A DNA stretch of 32,883 bases from Entrophospora sp. SA101 (GCA_958430865.1 CAUDNR010000369.1:64631-97513), one strand, 5' to 3'. Shown: positions 9,789-20,324, counted from the first letter of the stretch. The notes: generated by a model not told the origin, from the sequence alone. Made by a program: numbers and translations.

Positions 9789-10436
9789 TCATTGATAAAA
9801 CTTATATGTTAATTCTTGAAGCACTACAACTTGAAGTTCTCAGAGATCCAAATAAAATCCATTATCAAACCCTGCAGGAATTCTATGTGTATCAAATATT
9901 TCAGCTGCGGGAATACTCATTTGGTATGTTGCAATGCCAGCCACATTACAAAGGGGATAATTATGATCACCATTAGATGAATCAATACATCCAACACCAA
10001 TAAAGTTATCAGGAGGAACACCCATACCATTATTAATATTAGTAATATAGGTCACAGTATTCTGATGTGGACTTGCTGTTCCAAAAGAGATGATACGAAC
10101 TGGAATCAATGGTGTTAAACTTGTACAAAGGCATAACACAACAACTAATACAATAGTATGGTCTACATGAAGTTCAAATATCTTAACCATTAGCACAATT
10201 TGGATGGTTGTTTGCTGAGAAAAGAAAAGAGCTACTTTTTGATAAAGGCCAGGAAAACTCTGAGTGTGGCCAACTTCAATAATCATTGTTGGGGTATACT
10301 GTTCTAAGGTTATTTGCTGATATTCTTCCATGAGAATAGGTAGGTACTTCATATTCCATAATTTTTTATCTTGTAAGTATAGATGGGGTATGCAGAATTT
10401 AGAGGTAAATAATCTCGATTTGAATATTCTCAGCAT
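9789..10436 (-). pseudogene. Uma2-like nuclease-family protein, nonsense-mutated copy
   Basis: A 198-residue minus frame (stop TGA at 9840-9842). The middle (about residues 49-87) has TMIIEVGHTQSFPGLYQKVA then FFSQQTTIQIVLMVKIFE, a pattern I link to Uma2-type PD-(D/E)XK-like proteins expanded in Rhizophagus. The C-terminal half carries ISFGTASPHQNTVTYITN, then CNVAGIATYQMSIPAAEIF and GFDNGFYLDL. The frame stays open after the stop: LDL-stop-ELQVVVLQELTYKFYQ to a second stop at 9789. The partner at 17.5 kb continues DLYNIQQDVLA at the same place, and Trp (TGG) in the position of the TGA is the simplest explanation, so this is a nonsense mutation. The N-terminal 45 residues look unrelated and may be read-through of an intron. 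It lies about 1.3 kb upstream of SPB1, on the opposite strand. Confidence 0.5.
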
Positions 10437-10721
10437 GCTTAGAAATCAATTGGCTTGTTTTTTGAATATTATATGTATAGCTTTATTAACAAAAAATCAA
10501 AGAAACATAAAAATAAATAGACAAAATAAATGGAAATGAGTACACCCATTATTCGGGATCTACCGTTGAACTTCCTGTACAATTTTGTTAATGGCGCACA
10601 AGGTATCAAAGACGTATTAATATACAAGATATTCTGTAGAATACAATAACATGAAGGTTAGAAATTTTATGGGTAAGTTAAAACCCGTTTAGACGCGGAG
10701 AAAGAATACCTACTCTCAAAA
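10437..10721. other. intergenic gap between two pseudogenes
   Basis: No feature seen apart from AT-rich DNA; it may contain decayed introns or exons of the flanking minus-strand remnants. Confidence 0.3.
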
Positions 10722-11093
10722 TCAACAAGGTCTCTCTATAAATTTAGCCACGACAACCGAATAAGATTGTTGTACCGGAACTTTTGACTCGTTTAGATGG
10801 TAATATATGTCAATGTTAGCCCGATTTCTCAAAAGAATATTCAAATATAACATCGATCCTGCTACTTGTAATCCAATAATTCCAAACTTGTCCTTCTCGG
10901 GCTTGCAACCTTTGTGGATTAATGTCATCCCATCGTTTGTCTCATGACACAACTTTACAGTATCATCATCCTTCTTATTGTTTTGTTGTTTGTAGAAAAT
11001 AATCACTATAGATAAGTTCATAATTTTTCGGTCCATAATAATAATAACAAACATGATAAATATCCGGGGTTCCTGAACTACCCCAGAAATCAT
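10722..11093 (-). pseudogene. decayed gene fragment of a lineage-expanded family
   Basis: The last 50 residues of a 123-codon minus frame look conserved: KDKFGIIGLQVAGSMLYLNI, LLRNRANIDIYYHLNESKVP, VQQSYSVVVAKFIE. I associate a similar GLQVAG..LYLNVLIRD..YHL..IPVQ pattern with uncharacterised Rhizophagus proteins. The first 70 residues are low in complexity or read-through (poly-Asp, Ile-rich). The frame stops abruptly after ERPC where family members would, as I remember them, continue with a hydrophobic segment. It ends in the proximal promoter of SPB1, 61 bp from its start codon and on the opposite strand. Confidence 0.4.
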
Positions 11094-11154
11094 TTTTAGA
11101 GAAACATGTAAAAAAGGTTATGATCGTCATGATAAAAAATCTTGTAAAAAAAAA

Positions 11155-13459
11155 ATGGGTAAAAAGAATAAAAAAGGAGGAAAAGGTATAAACTTCAATA
11201 GATTAAACAATCAATTCATTTGCCTAGCAAAATATCAAATTGTTATAATTATTATTTTCATAAAATCAATAGGACGTTTGGATAAGTATTATCATTTAGC
11301 AAAGGAACATGGCTATAGAGCTCGTTCAGCCTTCAAATTAATACAATTAAATAAAAAGTATAATTTTTTAGAAAAATCAAAATGTTTGATTGATCTTTGT
11401 GCAGCACCTGGTGGTTGGTAAGAAAATGAGTATATTTTTAACTTAGTAGTGGCAAGGAAGAAGCAAAAAATGTTTAATTATATATAATAATAGGTTACAA
11501 GTGGCTAGTAAATACATGCCTATGTCAAGTTTAATTGTTGGTGGGTGGAATTATTGCTCTTTTTTATTAATTTCAAAAAATTTACTTATTGATTTTTTTT
11601 TTAAAAATTAGGAGTTGATCTTGTACCAATTAAACCAATACCAAAAATTATCACTTTACAAGAAGACATTACATCTGAAAAGTGTAGAAGTGCTTTAAGA
11701 AATCAATTAAAAACATGGAAAGCTGACGTGTAATTATAAATTAACATTATGGTTAAATGATTAAAGATTAAAAATCAATGATAAATTGATATCATAATTA
11801 TCATAAAAATCTTATTTAATACATATCACTTCATTAATTTCATTTTATTATTAATGATTTAGCGTGTTACATGATGGTGCTCCAAACGTTGGTATATCAT
11901 GGATACAAGATGCTTATTCTCAATCAGAGTTAACTTTAAAAGCATTGAAATTAGCTGTTGAATTTTTAACTAAAGGAGGTAATTATGCACACAAATAAAT
12001 AAATGAAATTATGATTATAAATTTTATTATGTTATGTATTTACAAATCTAATTACTATTTATTCTAGGAATATTTATAACAAAAATTTTTAGATCAAAAG
12101 ATTATAATAATTTATTATGGGTATTTAATCAATTATTTAATAAAGTTGAAGCAACCAAACCTGCTTCTTCGAGGTATTTTTTTATTTTTTTTATATCTTT
12201 TGTTAGTGTAATAAATTATTTGATGCATATCTCATATTTTTACATATATTTCATATAATATAGAAATGTTTCAGCAGAAATTTATGTTATTTGTAAAGAT
12301 TTTATTGCACCGAAAAAAATAGATCCAAAATTCTTAGATCCAAAATCAGTATTTCAAGATATAGATTCCACGCCATCAACAACAACATCATCATCATCAG
12401 CAAAGAAATTTTTAAATCCAATTTTAGATATATTGCATCCTGAAAAAAAGAAAAGGCAGAGAGAGGGATATGAAGAGGGAGATTATACTTTGTATAAAGA
12501 AATTTCAGTTTTGGAGTTTATTAATACTGATGATCCTGTAAAATTACTTGGCAGTGTTAATAAACTGAAATTTGATGATGACAGTCAAGAGTGCGTAAAA
12601 TATTAAATCAAATTTATTTTTTAATATTTAATTTATTTACTTGCTTACTAACATAATACATTTGTTTATTAGATTATTAAACCATGAATTGACTACCGAA
12701 GAGATTAAATTATCTTGTGAAGATTTAAAAGTTTTGGGTAGAAAAGAATTTAAAAATTTAATAAAGTGGAAAAATAATATGGAAAAATTAGTAAGTTTGT
12801 AATCATCATAATTATACGTATTATTAAAATAATAATAATAATAATAATAATATGTATGAATTGTTCTAATATATTTATTTATTTTAGAGAGAAGAAAAAA
12901 CTAAAATTGAAAAAGTAGAAGAAAATGATCAAGAACAAGAATCGATGGATGAAGATGAATTGATTCAAGAAGAAGTAAACTGAATATTATATTCATATTT
13001 ATAAAACCCTCCACTTCCTGACATTCAATTGAATATCTTTTATTTATTAGCTTGAGAAACTTACAAAAGAGGAATTAGCACGCAAGAAAAAATTACGTAG
13101 GAAAACGAATGAAAAACGTCAAAAAAATACGATTAAAATGCAATTGAAAATGATTACACCAGTTGATATTGCATTAGAAGATTCAATTAATGGTGGTGAT
13201 GACAGCTTATTTGATCTAAAACTTATCAATAAAACAGGAGTATGATTATTTCAATATATATATATTTATTTATTTATTATGTATATTGTTTATAACAATC
13301 AATAATAAATAATTAATATATATTTTTAATAACCAGGCTATCGATAATATTAGAAAAGGTGATATGGACATTATCCTGGACGACGATGATTTTGCAGATG
13401 ATAATGATATTGTAATTGATAATGATAGTGATAAAAAAGAATTAAGAAAGAATAAAGGC

Positions 13460-13504
<45 letters not shown>

Positions 13505-15024
13505 AGTGATGATGATTCTCAGAACTTGGAAGAAGAATTGGATAATATGTAAATAATTTTCAAATAAATGTTTAAATATATATTATTTATTAATTAATTG
13601 TATTAATACTATTTTTTATAGGTATGAGCAATATATAGAACGTAAACCATTAAAGCCTTCAAATTCCTATCCCACTTTTGAAAAATTATCTGACAGTGAC
13701 AATGATGATGATAAAGGTGACAGCGACAGCGACAACGATAATGATGATGATGATGATGATAACAGTGAAAGTGATAATATCAATGATTATGATGATGAAG
13801 ATATGGATGAATATGAAAGTGAAAATGAAAGTGAGGATGAGAATGAGAATATTGTTAAAGATGAGGATGATAATGTTGACTTGAAAATTATTACAAAAAA
13901 TAAGTCAAGTGAAAATATTGAAAAGAATGGAACAGTCAAGTCCAATGGAAAATCATTAAAACGTAAAGCTGCTGAGGTAAAATTAAAATTAAAAAATATT
14001 TATTATTTATTTATTAGTTTTTATTTTTAAAAAAATTTTTTTTTAATAGATTCAGGATGATGATAATGACGAAGATATAGAAATAGTTCCTGTTGATAAA
14101 GACAGTGATGAAGAAATGTGGGATGCCAATATACCTGACGAAGATGAAAAAAAGATGAAAAGAGCCCAAAGTAACCATTGCCTATAAAAAAAAAATATTT
14201 TTATTCTTAAATTCATTGGGGGTTTTTTTTTAAACCGAATACATGCCTTTTTATTATGTAGAAATTGGATTGATTACAGCAGAGGCAATAACACTTGCAC
14301 AGCAATTAGTAAATGGTAAAAAGACAAAAGAAGATTTGATTGATGATGGATTTAGAAGATATGTTTATAATGATAAGGAAGGATTACCATTATGGTTTGC
14401 TGACGATGAGAAAAAACATAATAAACCAAATCTACCAATCACTAAAGAAGCTGTAAATGTCATTAGAGAAAGAATGAAAGCTTTAAATGCTCGTCCTATA
14501 AAAAAGATTGCAGAAGCCAAAGCAAGGAAAAAGATAAGAGTAAGTAGTCATAATTAAAGTTGATATTTCTTTTTAAAAAACAATAACTAAATATATTTTT
14601 GAAATCAAATAAAAAAACTTGCATATAGATTGTTAAAAAACTCAAGAAATTACAAAAGAAAACTGATGCAATAGCAGATACTAGTGACATGACAGAAAAA
14701 GAAAAGGCCAATACAATTTCTAAAATGGTTGGTAAAGTACAAAAGAAAACTAAAAAAGATATTAAACTGGTTGTTGCAAAAGGTTCTGCTAGGGGTATTA
14801 AAGGCAGACCAAAAGGAATCAAAGGAAGATACAGGGTATTTTATTTAATTCATATAAATAATATATTTGGTGAATTTTTATTTGCTTTTTTTTATTAATA
14901 ATGAACTTTCCATTAGATGGTTGATGGTAGGATGAAAAAAGAATTAAAAGCAAAAAAGAAATTTGAAAATAATAAATCTTCCAAGAAAAAGGTTCCAAAT
15001 AAACGAAAACGTCAAAAGAAATAA
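11155..15024 (+). CDS. SPB1: SPB1, AdoMet-dependent 25S/28S rRNA 2'-O-methyltransferase, 16 exons, 854 aa
   Basis: Nucleolar FtsJ/RrmJ-type methyltransferase of pre-60S particles; yeast Spb1 methylates the A-loop guanosine of 25S rRNA. Exons: 11155-11185, 11273-11417, 11494-11540, 11612-11729, 11863-11978, 12068-12173, 12264-12590, 12673-12790, 12888-12974, 13051-13239, 13337-13548, 13622-13976, 14050-14170, 14262-14539, 14629-14835, 14917-15024. All junctions are GT..AG and the sum is 2565 nt in frame. The AdoMet motif is DLCAAPGGW (51-59); the K-D-K-E catalytic tetrad is K32, D118 (LHDGAP), K158 (ITKIF) and E193 (SAEIY). Then come a DUF3381-like central region, an acidic stretch with a long Asp run from a GAT repeat (13457-13503), and the C-terminal Spb1 domain ([27 protein letters not shown], then the basic [20 protein letters not shown] end). 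Length is close to yeast Spb1 (841). Nothing is missing. Confidence 0.97.
13457..13503 (+). repeat. (GAT)n run coding for poly-aspartate in SPB1 exon 11
   Basis: About 15 consecutive GAT codons inside the acidic region of SPB1. Same codon throughout, so slippage-prone and likely to vary in length between strains. Confidence 0.9.
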
Positions 15025-15127
15025 ATTTTTTTAATTTAATAAAATCTTTTAATTTATTTAATTATTTTTTTGTTAAATTAAACCCTATTTGACATTATGC
15101 ATAAATGTGAATCCTGACTAACAAATA
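15025..15127. other. SPB1 3' flank
   Basis: Very AT-rich; contains likely polyadenylation sequences soon after the SPB1 stop (AATAAAATC at about 15038). Confidence 0.35.
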
Positions 15128-15325
15128 TATTGTAAATTACACACTTTGTGAAGCTAAAACCTCTTGTTGAATATTATATAAATCAATGGCAGAATTATTG
15201 CTGACAACTATACCAAGAACTATAATATTATACCCCTAACATTTGAGCTCCCGCAACAATTTGGAGATCCCAGAAAATATCTGAAATCGAAATGTTGACT
15301 TGATAGGCAGGAAGATCAGGAGTAG
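15128..15325 (-). pseudogene. Uma2-like family C-terminal fragment, disrupted
   Basis: Minus-strand sequence aligned by eye to 17505-17675: AYQVNISISDIFWDLQIVAG corresponds to AYQVNIPISNVFWNPPIVAG of the 17.5 kb copy, followed by the same end at lower identity (stops in YNIIV.. and ..LYNIQQDVLA). Homology breaks off at about 15322, where an unrelated palindromic, GC-richer stretch begins (next entry). It lies 100 bp past the SPB1 stop, on the opposite strand. Confidence 0.5.
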
Positions 15326-15490
15326 GATTCTGCAAGTGTCCATGCTGGGCGCTGTTGGCATCATGCCAGGCACTAGTGCCATTGCCCAAATGCCCTTTTT
15401 TTGATTTGTCACCAATGCTTCTTCTGCCTGTGCCAGTGCCTGCACCTCAATATTTTAGGCACATGCCAGTCATGTCCGCTGGATATTTTA
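15325..15490. mobile_element. compact GC-rich palindromic insertion (MITE-like or satellite-like)
   Basis: This segment is clearly richer in G+C than anything nearby. It opens with two perfect back-to-back palindromes, TGGCATCATGCCA (15356-15368) and GGCACTAGTGCC (15369-15380). Further TGCC/GGCA words follow: TGCCTGTGCCAGTGCCTGC at about 15426-15444 and GGCACATGCC at about 15458-15467, which can pair with them. It interrupts the Uma2-like fragment exactly where homology to the 17.5 kb copy ends, which supports insertion. No transposase, no clear terminal inverted repeat and no target duplication could be fixed by eye. Confidence 0.4.
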
Positions 15491-15630
15491 TAAGAGTGTG
15501 GCATTTTTAATAAATAAATTTATACTTTCGCAAAATGGTAGTTTATGTAATAGTCAAACAAATTAATCCAATAAAATATTAAAAAATTCTCTACTTTTTC
15601 AACCTTTAAATCTGATGTACATATATAGGA

Positions 15631-15900
15631 AAGCTTTCCTGATGAATTTAATGGGATAAAGCACATGACATCATGCATCGCAAAGTTGGGTTATACGAAT
15701 AATAATGATAGTTCATTAAATAATCTTGGTTTAATTCTTTTCTCTTAAATACATTAAATTCTAGTAACAATAGTAATGATACTACTACTAATGGTAATAA
15801 TGCTTCGTAACAAGTACACAAATCACATCCAGGTGAATATCATACAAGTAGAATATTAGATGAAGGGATTGTTACATAGCTTAAAAAGTTATGGAAGAAA
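15631..15900 (+). pseudogene. protein kinase tail, decayed (copy B)
   Basis: After an acceptor (ATATATAG, ending 15628) the frame reads ESFPDEFNGIKHMTSCIAKL then GYTNNNDSSLNNLGLILFS and stops at 15745-15747. About 20 bp on, a second piece reads SNNSNDTTTNGNNAS, stop, VHKSHPGEYHTSRILDEGIV, stop. This is the same Asn/Ser run plus HKSHP..Y.TSRILDE tail as in copy A at 6.15-6.28 kb. The AATGATAGTTC.TTAAATAATCTT segment occurs twice here (15702 and 15899), so the tail was tandemly duplicated. No kinase domain is left. Confidence 0.5.
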
Positions 15901-16800
15901 TGATAGTTCGTTAAATAATCTTTATTTTAAATCTTTTCTCTTAAATGCTAACAAAGGTGAATAAAAACTTCATTATTAATTCATTGGAAATTAATTATTA
16001 CTAATAATATTTTTTAGATTTTAGTAATAGTAGTAAAAGAAAAAGAATTGATGAGTAAATTTGTTCATTGCATTGTAATTATTCCTTATAATATTTCTTA
16101 TTTTGCAGTTTTTAATTCTTGTTAAATGGTGGTATTGCAATGTGGTCTTTTAGTTAATTCTGATTATTTGACACGTATAATTTTTGAGTTACTGTCAATT
16201 AAAAGCTTGTCGATTAATTAATTACGAATTTAATTTGGTTCTTGCCTACTGCCTCTTTCTTGTACGCGAATCTGTAAGCACATTTAATGGTATCAGATAA
16301 CTATAAATAATAAAGGCGGTTCTTTTAAAAAGCTCAAAGGCTTTTTATAAAATTCATTTTATTCACTTGTGGCCGATTTATTTCAGTCATTTACCAGTTT
16401 ATATTTCTTGGCCAATTACAAACTCGTTTTGGTTTGTTTATAAAACGACTTAAACAGCTTGTTTTTAACAGCCTCACGTATATAATTAACATTAACCCTT
16501 GGACAATGCTTCACTACTTACTAGTTGACTAATGTAAGTGCTAAAACTTTGCTTAATCACCAAAGTAAACTACGTTATTAATCGTTGTTAATACTCACTA
16601 GTTAATCGATGTTAGTCTTAACCTATTAAAAGCAAATAAACGTGGCTTTTTACTAAAGCGTTTTGAATGAAGAAAATAAAACCAACATTTTATTTTAAAG
16701 ATTAATTTTATTTAAAATAATGATTGTTACAGAGTTTTATTTTATTGGAATGTTAATTGTGTACTGATTTTTCAAGCGAGAACTTGAATTTCCACATTTA
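15690..16800 (+). repeat. copy B of the dispersed duplicated block (partner 6101-7340)
   Basis: Same order of landmarks as copy A: kinase tail, the TTCTTGTTAAATGGTGG.ATTGCAA segment (about 16117), CTTGCCTACTGCCT.TTTCTTGTA (about 16240), TTCTTTTAAAAAGCTCAAAGGC (about 16320), the ACTAGTTAA.. array (about 16505-16630) and CAAGCGAGAACTTGAA (16773). After it, about 430 bp has no counterpart in copy A, then weaker similarity returns near 17225-17330 (AAATCATATTTTAATAA), which suggests a later insertion in copy B or a deletion in copy A. Confidence 0.6.
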
Positions 16801-17504
16801 TGATTCAACATCATAGAGTTACCAGAATTTGAATTTAACGGTGATTCATTGGCCAAAACATCCCAATTCCATTTTCATACGTATATATATAACATCGTAA
16901 TTATTTAGTAAGAATAAGTGTGTCTAACAATATTGTGAATATACAAGAAACACACAAGCACAATAATGTGTTGAAGTCACAAAAGAGTGCGGAAAACACA
17001 AAATTGTGGTAAAAGGACTCATAATTGAATTAATTGTATATAAGAGGCTTGAATTTGACATACTTGTAAAGTAACTTTGTAATAAAATTAACTTAAATAA
17101 GTTAATAAATTAGTTTCGACTAAATAAACTAAATAAGACGTTTTCTTCGTTAGTAATAACCAATTCATTCTGGATTCACATAATCATAAATTTAGCATTC
17201 ATTTTGTTTTTTTAATCTCATGCTTCCCGAAAAATCATATTTTAATAATATTTAATGTATCTAATGTTTAATATTAAATATCAACATTAAGCATTTCTAT
17301 ACGTTTTTTTTCGTAAAGAAACCAAACAATTTGACAGGTAAAGTTTTTTCCGTTTTGATTTAGCAAGTACTTTATTTTTGCAAAGTTATTTTTTATACAT
17401 GATTCATTTTGCTAATATGTTTTCACTTTCCTTCTTTTACCAAATAATTATTTATGCGAAGAATCTAAGATGATCATAAGCTACTTTAGCATTACTAACA
17501 AATA
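16801..17504. other. non-coding stretch between copy B and the next pseudogene
   Basis: Includes the roughly 430 bp unique to copy B and then AT-rich DNA resembling 7285-7375. No coding sequence seen. Confidence 0.35.
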
Positions 17505-17841
17505 TTACACTCTTTGTGAAGCCAAGACATCTTGTTGAATGTTATATAAATCAATGATAAAATTATTGCCGACAATTATATTATACCCTCTAACATTTGG
17601 AGCCCCTGCAACAATTGGAGGGTTCCAAAAAACATTTGAAATTGGAATATTCACTTGATAAGCGGGCATATTAGGACCATTACAACCAGTAGCTTGATTA
17701 CTATTGTATTTTAAGGTTCCAAAGTCCCACTATCATAATGCAAAAGTTATATTTTAGGTTCTGAAATTCTTGATCACAAGAAATACTAACAGTGAATCTT
17801 ACATTTTGGATGAATACTCCTGGCAACGTTGGTACTGTCAT
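17505..17841 (-). pseudogene. Uma2-like family C-terminal fragment, two exons
   Basis: Two minus-strand exons join in phase: 17841-17803 (MTVPTLPGVFIQN) and 17729-17505 (WDFGTLKYNSNQATGCNGPN, MPAYQVNIPISNVFWNPPIV, AGAPNVRGYNIIVGNNFIID, LYNIQQDVLASQRV, stop). The 73-bp intron between has a GTAAGA donor and a TATGATAG acceptor. It matches the C-terminal half of the frame at 9789-10436 (CN..GIATYQMSIPAAEIF...GFYLDL) and the disrupted copy at 15.2 kb. The upstream (N-terminal) part is missing: stops appear just before the ATG. It could be transcribed as a short protein, but a decayed fragment is more likely. Confidence 0.5.
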
Positions 17842-18108
17842 CACATTAATTTATGGATGATGAATTTTTTAAAATATGTTAACAAATCAGCAGAAAAATC
17901 AAAATGTATCATTTAGAGATGAACAAAGCTCAAATTAGTTTTTATAACTAGAACCAAGTCAAGCTTAAAAGCAAAGTAAAGAAAGGACAAAGAGAAACAA
18001 TTTTTAAAAGTCTGAAGATTAAATACATTTTAAAACCACAATCTCGAAGCAGTATAATGTCTCGTGTAACATTGTTAAAAAAAAATATTCATTATTCGTC
18101 TAAAAAGA
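17842..18108. promoter_or_regulatory. presumed promoter region of the MED28-like gene
   Basis: 267 bp between the upstream minus-strand remnant and the start codon at 18109. It is AT-rich with no distinctive element that I can name; promoter role is inferred from position only. Confidence 0.25.
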
Positions 18109-18612
18109 ATGTCAACAACAACAACATTAACAGATAGTCTGACAGAATTATCATTGAATTTAAATCAAAGCATTCAATGTATTCATCAAGTTACAATCGA
18201 ACAAGAAGAAAAAAGTAAGAGTAAAATTAAATATTTCTAATAATTTAACAAGTAATATATATATAATTTAACATCATATACATATTATGGAATAGATACA
18301 ATACAACAAAATATTCATAAATTCTTACAATCAGCCAAAAATTTAGAGATTTCTTTAACAAAAGTAATCTACGAAGAACGGCAAACACCAGAAATAGCTT
18401 TAAAACAAGTATTTTTATCACTACTATTTATTAATCATAGAATTTTCATTCTGAGAAAATTAACTTTTTTTTTCATAAAAAAGGAAATTGAAAGTCTTTC
18501 ACAAACACTATCAAGACAAAAGGAAGTCATTACCAAATACACTGATTTGATGAGAAAATGGAAAAGAGAATTTGAAATCATTGAAGAAGAAAATGATGGG
18601 AGTTCCTCCTGA
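18109..18612 (+). CDS. MED28: Mediator subunit 28-like protein, 3 exons, 115 aa
   Basis: Probable small coiled-coil subunit of the Mediator head, which links regulators to RNA polymerase II. Exons 18109-18214, 18296-18408 and 18484-18612 join to 348 nt in one frame with GT..AG introns. The first part (1-35) is Thr/Ser-rich, then helical throughout. The core TIQQNIHKFLQSAKNLEISL followed by a short loop (EERQTPEIALKQ) and a second helix EIESLSQTLSRQKEVITKYT, DLMRKWKREFEIIEEE matches the MED28 layout: a helix with a small loop containing a P-E pair, then a K..LV.KH...L..W long helix near the C-terminus. The length fits the domain (about 100 residues). Identity is modest as for all MED28 proteins, so another short coiled-coil protein remains possible. 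The second intron is recognised from a weak, T-rich acceptor (CATAAAAAAG). Confidence 0.65.
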
Positions 18613-19628
18613 TTCAAGAATTCTTTAGATTATTTCAATTAGAAACAATGTTTTTCAATAATATGAACTATCCCAATCAATTTTTTTTTACTAATTTATA
18701 CACTTCATTTTCTTTTATCAAGTGAGTTTTTCCAATATCTTTTCTAAGATCTAAGATTTAAATCCTACCAAAATAGCAACTACAATAAGGTCAATTATTA
18801 ATACCTTCAAACAAAAATTTATTGAGTATTTATATCATCATAATTATAAGTTATTCTTTCCCTTGACTATGATGATATAATGCATGATTAAAATTTTTGA
18901 CTACTTGATATTTCAACCTTAAAAATAAAACTTTATCTGTCTCAAATTGGTACACATATTCCAACATCATACAAACTAGACAACTACTACAACCTTTATT
19001 CCAATCTAACTTCAACCATTTAGACTTCAAAAGAAAAAATAATGAATGATCAATCAATTTTATTTTATTAATTATGATTGCATTTTTACCATTTCGAAAG
19101 CAAGAATATTTTGTTGTAGATCCTTGGATTGGGGCTACACAATAATAATAAGGAATCTATTTGTTAAAAATAAACGCGACAATTTTAGATTTTTTTTACC
19201 TGAACTTTATTAATTATTATTAATAAACATTTTTAGCATATCATTCAATTTAATAGATGTCTTTGTCTTTTTCGAAAAGAAGATTAATCTAACCTTTAAC
19301 TCACTTAAAGGATACAATGCAATTTAAACAGAGTAGGGAAGTAGAAGGCTCTGGATTTTATTAAAGAAGTTGCATTCGAGCTTTTTATCTTTTTGAAAAG
19401 CTTGTGGAGTCTCTCGTATGTTCGGATCTTTTCTAACTTTACCATGTTTAGTATGGTTATAAATCCATAATTAAGCGCGTAAAGACAATTCTATTAAGGA
19501 ATTATAAAATTGGGAGGGAAAAGTTTTTTTTTTTGATCCTTCAAATCAATGGGAAGAAAATTTTATTTATTTATTTTTGTGAATCTCAGAGACTTGAATA
19601 GATAGGCACACATTATTGTTTCGAAATC
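18613..19628. other. intergenic region without a convincing gene
   Basis: Two minus-strand frames were examined: 18851-19057 (LDWNKGCSSCLVCMMLEYVY) and about 19310-19450 (MVKLEKIRTYERLHKLFKKI). Neither has a recognised family or flanking exon signals; they may be chance or decayed. Confidence 0.3.
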
Positions 19629-19814
19629 ATGTTCCTAAAAAAAATTTATTTCTACATGGTCTTGGTATCATTTATTACCTGTGTGATGCAATTATTTGTT
19701 ATGTCAATGATAATATCAAATTTATTGCATAACCATCATAAACATTGTAATAGACATATAGTATATGGAGGCATTCATGTTCAAGGAAAAGATCAAATAG
19801 TAATAAAAAGCTGA
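19629..19814 (+). CDS. possible small membrane or secreted protein, 61 aa
   Basis: A short open frame starts MFLKKIYFYMVLVSFITCVM, continues with a second hydrophobic run (QLFVMSMIISNLL), then a His/Asn-rich polar end (HNHHKHCNRH, GGIHVQGKDQIVIKS) and TGA. A lysine pair followed by 28 hydrophobic residues fits a signal anchor or signal peptide. An AATAAAAATA sequence lies about 30 bp after the stop. The frame is short, there is no recognised homologue and no splice evidence, so this could be chance. Confidence 0.28.
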   Translation: MFLKKIYFYMVLVSFITCVMQLFVMSMIISNLLHNHHKHCNRHIVYGGIHVQGKDQIVIKS

Positions 19815-20076
19815 GTGATGTTTATTTATTTTATTTAAGATAATAAAAATATACTGTATATCTAAGAAAATTGTCAGAGAAATTGCATAAATCTAAGACT
19901 GCAACACTATGTCCAATTAAGCTATCAAGCTATTAGGTTTGTGCATGATTTAAAATTCTTTCGTATTTAAAGCCTCATCTTTCTTCACTTATATAATCTA
20001 TTGATTCTCTTTGTAGGTAACATTTTACAATTCAGATTATTTATCCTAATATATAATAATCATTATAGTGTTCCAT
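19815..20076. other. AT-rich spacer
   Basis: No feature seen. Confidence 0.3.
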
Positions 20077-20178
20077 GTCGCAATCCAAAAAAGGAAACCA
20101 AAGTGGTCGCAACCAGGTGTCGCAAACCATTTTTATATGTCGCAAATATGGTTGCAACCATCATCAAGAATTGCGACC
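20077..20178. repeat. cluster of GTCGCAA motifs with inverted ends
   Basis: GTCGCAA occurs at 20077, 20106, 20119 and 20139. GGTCGCAA (20105-20112) is inverted as TTGCGACC at 20171-20178, and a perfect 12-bp palindrome TGGTTGCAACCA sits at 20149-20160. A further inverted copy, TTGCGAC, is at 20685-20691, next to a 14-bp palindrome. Such clustered short inverted words suggest a foldback or MITE-like element. Confidence 0.5.
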
Positions 20179-20324
20179 AGCATCTATATTTAATCATTGT
20201 ATGATTTATATAACATAGTTCCGGAAACAAAGGAAGCTTGATTATTTTGAAAATGTAATTTTTCTATAACAATAACATTTTCTATGGTTATTGTGTGTTC
20301 CTGATCAATAATATGTAGAAAAGT

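Noticed and set aside
13678..13884. Met/Thr-rich frame inside SPB1
   Set aside because: Out-of-frame reading of the GAT/GAA-rich acidic exon 12.
18851..19057. 68-codon minus frame with several cysteines
   Set aside because: No start context, no splice neighbours and no recognised motif; kept only as a remark in the intergenic entry.
20001..20204. 67-codon plus frame
   Set aside because: Open by chance through the GTCGCAA motif cluster; the residues simply follow the repeated words.
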